Positions 61,619 to 64,000 of a DNA stretch of 64,000 nt are shown piece by piece. This stretch comes from Lactobacillus laiwuensis (GTDB taxonomy: Bacteria > Bacillota > Bacilli > Lactobacillales > Lactobacillaceae). The translations under genes and the position numbers were made by a program. The stretch lies in assembly GCF_019972835.1 (NCBI RefSeq), contig NZ_BPPB01000004.1:62001-126000 (forward strand), given 5' to 3'. Below the pieces are notes generated by a model. The model saw only the letters and a program-made list of their open reading frames with translations, was not told where the DNA came from and searched no databases. The first letter of the stretch is position 1. Each line of letters starts with the position of its first letter.

Positions 61619-61704
61619 AAAAAACCTCCACAAAGTTTCTAGAGATATACGAATAAAAGTTTATCACAAATTTAGGTTGTGCTCTAATAATTTAAAATTT
61701 CTTA

Positions 61705-62961
61705 TTAAATGTCTTCATACAAAAAGTAATTTGTCTCGTTAGAACTGATCATTTGATTAGAGTAAGTTCTTTCAATAAAAACGACTTTATTACCAACATA
61801 AATAGTCAAGCAATAGGGTCGCAATATATTTGGAATACTACTTTGAGCAAATTTTTTCTTACTCTTTGTATGATTACCATTTTGCAATAACAATTTTGTC
61901 CCAGGCTTGATTGGACCTACCCTAATTTGTTTTTGATTTTCTGCAACAAACTGACCAATTAATTTTTGGGACTTTTCTGGCTTTATTGAAAGCAAAAATC
62001 TACGATTATTAAAAGAAAATTCTTGACCAATGCTGACTTTTTGGGATATAGGTAAAGCAGGTAATTTATTAAAAAGATAAAAAAAACCTTGGTACTCAAT
62101 TAAAGTGAAATTGGCTAAATTCTTATTAACGCGTTCATGCCACTTATGCCATATAAAATTCTGCCAAAATGCAGTTTTTTCTTCAATGGCCAAATCTGCT
62201 AAAGCACTTATTTCCAAACGGTAAGCTATTCCTAAAAAAAATTCCGGTTGCTGCAACCGAGCAAAACTTTTATTTGCTATTGTAGTTAGCAAACTAACTT
62301 CTTCGCTAAACCTAAGAGCATTTTGACCTACTTGCTTGTTTTCCTTTTTGAGCAAAGGAATTACATGGTGGCGCAGCTTATTTCGCAGAGTGTCATCTTC
62401 GTAGTTAGTCTTGTCAATCACGTAAGATATTTGTCGTTTCTGGTCGTATAACAATAAGTCCTCTTTTTTCTTACTTAAAAGTGGCCTTAATAAAGTCATG
62501 CCTTGAACTTTGCCAACTGCCCTTAAACTATTCATTTCGTTAGGATTTCCAGACCGTATAAACTTGAGCAAAATATTCTCAAGCAAATCATCCATATGAT
62601 GTGCTGTTAATAAGTAATCGCCCTGATTTTGCTGCATTACGTTTACCAAAAAATTATAGCGGTACTTTCTGGCAGCAGCTTCTATCCCAGTAGCAGGATG
62701 TAAATTTTGAGGCCAAATTTCATTAACTGACTGAATATTTTTATCCTTGCAGTATGCAGAAATTACTCTTTCTTCTTCCAAAGAATCAGACCTGAGTTTG
62801 TGGTCTAAATGAGCTGCTATCAACTTAAATTGATATCGCTTCTTTATTTGATAAAGCAGATCAAGCAGGGCCAAAGAGTCTGGCCCTCCGCTAACCGCGA
62901 CAACAAGCGTTTTACCGGTTAACGGCAAATGATTTTCTTTAAAAAAGTGATCAATTTGCAT
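61705..62961 (-). CDS. tilS: tRNA(Ile)-lysidine synthetase
   Basis: Converts C34 of the CAU anticodon tRNA-Ile to lysidine with ATP. The PP-loop motif is VAVSGGPDSLALLDLL (Ser24 to Ser29), followed by the N-terminal synthetase domain and a C-terminal domain of TilS type ending near residue 418. Its start overlaps the yabR-like stop by 11 bases. The hpt gene that often sits between tilS and ftsH is absent; only 86 non-coding bases separate them. Confidence 0.95.
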   Translation of the reverse strand: MQIDHFFKENHLPLTGKTLVVAVSGGPDSLALLDLLYQIKKRYQFKLIAAHLDHKLRSDSLEEERVISAYCKDKNIQSVNEIWPQNLHPATGIEAAARKYRYNFLVNVMQQNQGDYLLTAHHMDDLLENILLKFIRSGNPNEMNSLRAVGKVQGMTLLRPLLSKKKEDLLLYDQKRQISYVIDKTNYEDDTLRNKLRHHVIPLLKKENKQVGQNALRFSEEVSLLTTIANKSFARLQQPEFFLGIAYRLEISALADLAIEEKTAFWQNFIWHKWHERVNKNLANFTLIEYQGFFYLFNKLPALPISQKVSIGQEFSFNNRRFLLSIKPEKSQKLIGQFVAENQKQIRVGPIKPGTKLLLQNGNHTKSKKKFAQSSIPNILRPYCLTIYVGNKVVFIERTYSNQMISSNETNYFLYEDI

Positions 62962-63316
62962 AACTAATCAAATCTTTTTCTAATTTTTTGATTTCTTTTT
63001 TAGCATCAGATACTGTTGTAGACAATACTCTGGTAAAATCAGCTTTTTTAGTGTCGGAAAAAGAATTAGTATGATCAATTAAATCGGGATCATTAACTCT
63101 CATTTTGGAGAGACCAATTTTACCTTTATAGTTATGAATAATTACTAGTCGTATGTGCTCACCAACATGATAATTATTTTTTTCACGTAACCAATTATTG
63201 CCAAAATCACTATGATGAACTAATCCCGTCTTATGATGAGAAAGCGTAACAAAAATGCCTAAGTCATTAATGTTATTAATAGTTCCTGTCACTCTCTGTC
63301 CAACTTGGTATTTCAT
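62951..63316 (-). CDS. S1 RNA-binding domain protein (YabR-like)
   Basis: A 121-residue protein with one S1 domain (YQVGQRVTGTINNINDLGIFVTLSHHKTGLVHHSDFG, about residues 3-40) and a helical tail rich in Lys/Asp. Family members bind RNA in or near the ribosome, role unclear. Its start overlaps the divIC stop by one base and it is in the divIC-yabR-tilS-ftsH order. Confidence 0.9.
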   Translation of the reverse strand: MKYQVGQRVTGTINNINDLGIFVTLSHHKTGLVHHSDFGNNWLREKNNYHVGEHIRLVIIHNYKGKIGLSKMRVNDPDLIDHTNSFSDTKKADFTRVLSTTVSDAKKEIKKLEKDLISYAN

Positions 63317-63690
63317 TAATTATTATTTTTTCCTTCAGGTAAATTGTAAATTGTTTCGTTTGGTTTAGAATACAAAAACTTGAACCGCACCAGTTTAGCC
63401 ACGTAATCAGGATCTTTTAAATCGTTTCTTTTTGATATTAAAATCTGCTTTTGATTGTTTATTTTTTTAAGAGCCTTCTTAGATGTTTGTACTTGACTAT
63501 TAATATGTTCCGTTTGGGCATGAGTAACTCCAATTTGCACGCCCAGAAAGGCAAAAATAGCCACAAAAACTGCAATAATCCGGTTTCGTCTAACACGATG
63601 TACTTCTTTTGCTCTTTTTTCCTGTTTACGTTTCAGACGAGCTACCTGCTCTTCCGGACTAAGTGAATTATATATACGTGGACCGTTCAT
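63316..63690 (-). CDS. divIC: Septum formation initiator family protein (DivIC)
   Basis: Bitopic division protein in the FtsL/DivIB complex. 124 residues: cytoplasmic basic N-terminus (RLKRKQEKRAKEVHRVRRNR), one helix (about residues 45-62), coiled coil (HINSQVQTSKKALKKINNQKQ) and conserved DPDYVAKLVRFKFLYSKPNE. I start it at ATG 63690 (MNGPRIYNSL) behind GAGGTC. An earlier in-frame codon at 63711 lacks a ribosome site. Confidence 0.9.
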   Translation of the reverse strand: MNGPRIYNSLSPEEQVARLKRKQEKRAKEVHRVRRNRIIAVFVAIFAFLGVQIGVTHAQTEHINSQVQTSKKALKKINNQKQILISKRNDLKDPDYVAKLVRFKFLYSKPNETIYNLPEGKNNN

Positions 63691-63768
63691 AACTTTGACC
63701 TCTATTACCAAAAACGAATACTATTTTAATTATAACAAGACCACTTATAAATGTCATTAAAGATAAAA

Positions 63769-64000
63769 CTAATTTATCAATTCGTATAATTCACTTGCTT
63801 CGGCTTTTTTCGTAGTTTCTTTAATGGCACAGACTTTAGCTTTGACTTCTTTCGAGCCATAACCAACTTCAATAATATCTCCAATCTTAACATCGTAACT
63901 GGATTTTACGACGTGATCATTTACCTTGATTCGACCTTGATCTGCCATTTCTTTAGCTATTGGACGCCTTTTAACTAATCTTGAAACTTTTAAAAATTTA
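63769..64000 (-). CDS. rqcP: RqcP/YabO-like S4-domain RNA-binding protein (partial)
   Basis: The 5' end lies beyond the window; 77 codons are visible. The S4 motif reads KFLKVSRLVKRRPIAKEMAD and QGRIKVNDHVVKSSYDVKIGD, then a tail ending EASELYELIN. It is the homologue of Bacillus RqcP (YabO), which assists Ala-tailing in ribosome quality control. It is the first gene upstream of divIC in this order, as in Bacillus yabO-yabP-yabQ-divIC, though yabP and yabQ are missing here. Confidence 0.9.
   Translation of the reverse strand, partial: KFLKVSRLVKRRPIAKEMADQGRIKVNDHVVKSSYDVKIGDIIEVGYGSKEVKAKVCAIKETTKKAEASELYELIN

Overview
The window looks like a chromosomal segment of a low-GC Lactobacillus (Lactobacillaceae, probably the acidophilus/delbrueckii side of the genus; the species cannot be fixed by eye). 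Evidence: AT-rich DNA, strong AGGAGG ribosome binding sites, frequent TTG/GTG starts, a complete Firmicute-type S10-spc-alpha ribosomal cluster, the gene block ecfA1-ecfA2-ecfT-truA-rplM-rpsI after rplQ, and the order divIC-yabR-tilS-ftsH-hslO-dus-lysS-clpC-rpoB-rpoC-rpsL-rpsG-fusA.

Layout. Bases 1-18800 are accessory: cation efflux, a TauE-type exporter, a phosphatase, an SdpI/ArsR module with a palindromic operator, a degenerate HAD protein, a DJ-1 protein, a bile-salt-hydrolase/penicillin-acylase family enzyme, a secreted protein, a P-type ATPase with a structured leader, a two-gene operon of a SemiSWEET sugar transporter and an unrecognised 449-residue protein, a broken S66 peptidase, a MacB-like ABC exporter, and a frameshifted ABC transporter cassette. 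Bases 18800-50000 are core translation and transcription machinery on the minus strand, interrupted only by a prepilin peptidase, an ECF S component and a damaged DUF3021 gene. Bases 50000-54900 hold clpC, two tRNAs (Gly, Pro) and decayed phage and DUF2785 material. Bases 54900-64000 return to conserved housekeeping genes (lysS, dus, hslO, ftsH, tilS, yabR, divIC, rqcP).

How it works together. The ribosomal, EF-G and RNA polymerase genes form co-directional operons with recognisable sigma-A promoters before rplM and before rpsJ. EcfA1/EcfA2/EcfT energise vitamin uptake with S components such as the one at 41.4-42.0 kb. TilS, RqcP, DivIC, FtsH, Hsp33 and ClpC make a tRNA-modification, ribosome-rescue, division and proteostasis block.

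The most notable signals are (i) a nonsense codon exactly where the catalytic Glu of an S66 peptidase should be, (ii) a diverged 48-bp copy of the rpsI 3' end about 2.2 kb from rpsI on the far side of the broken ABC cassette, which looks like an attachment-site scar, (iii) the SemiSWEET/unknown-protein operon, (iv) a 38-bp near-perfect palindrome in front of arsR-sdpI, and (v) remnants of a phage terminase small subunit and a DUF2785 gene around the tRNA pair. All calls come from reading the sequence; no database search was possible.
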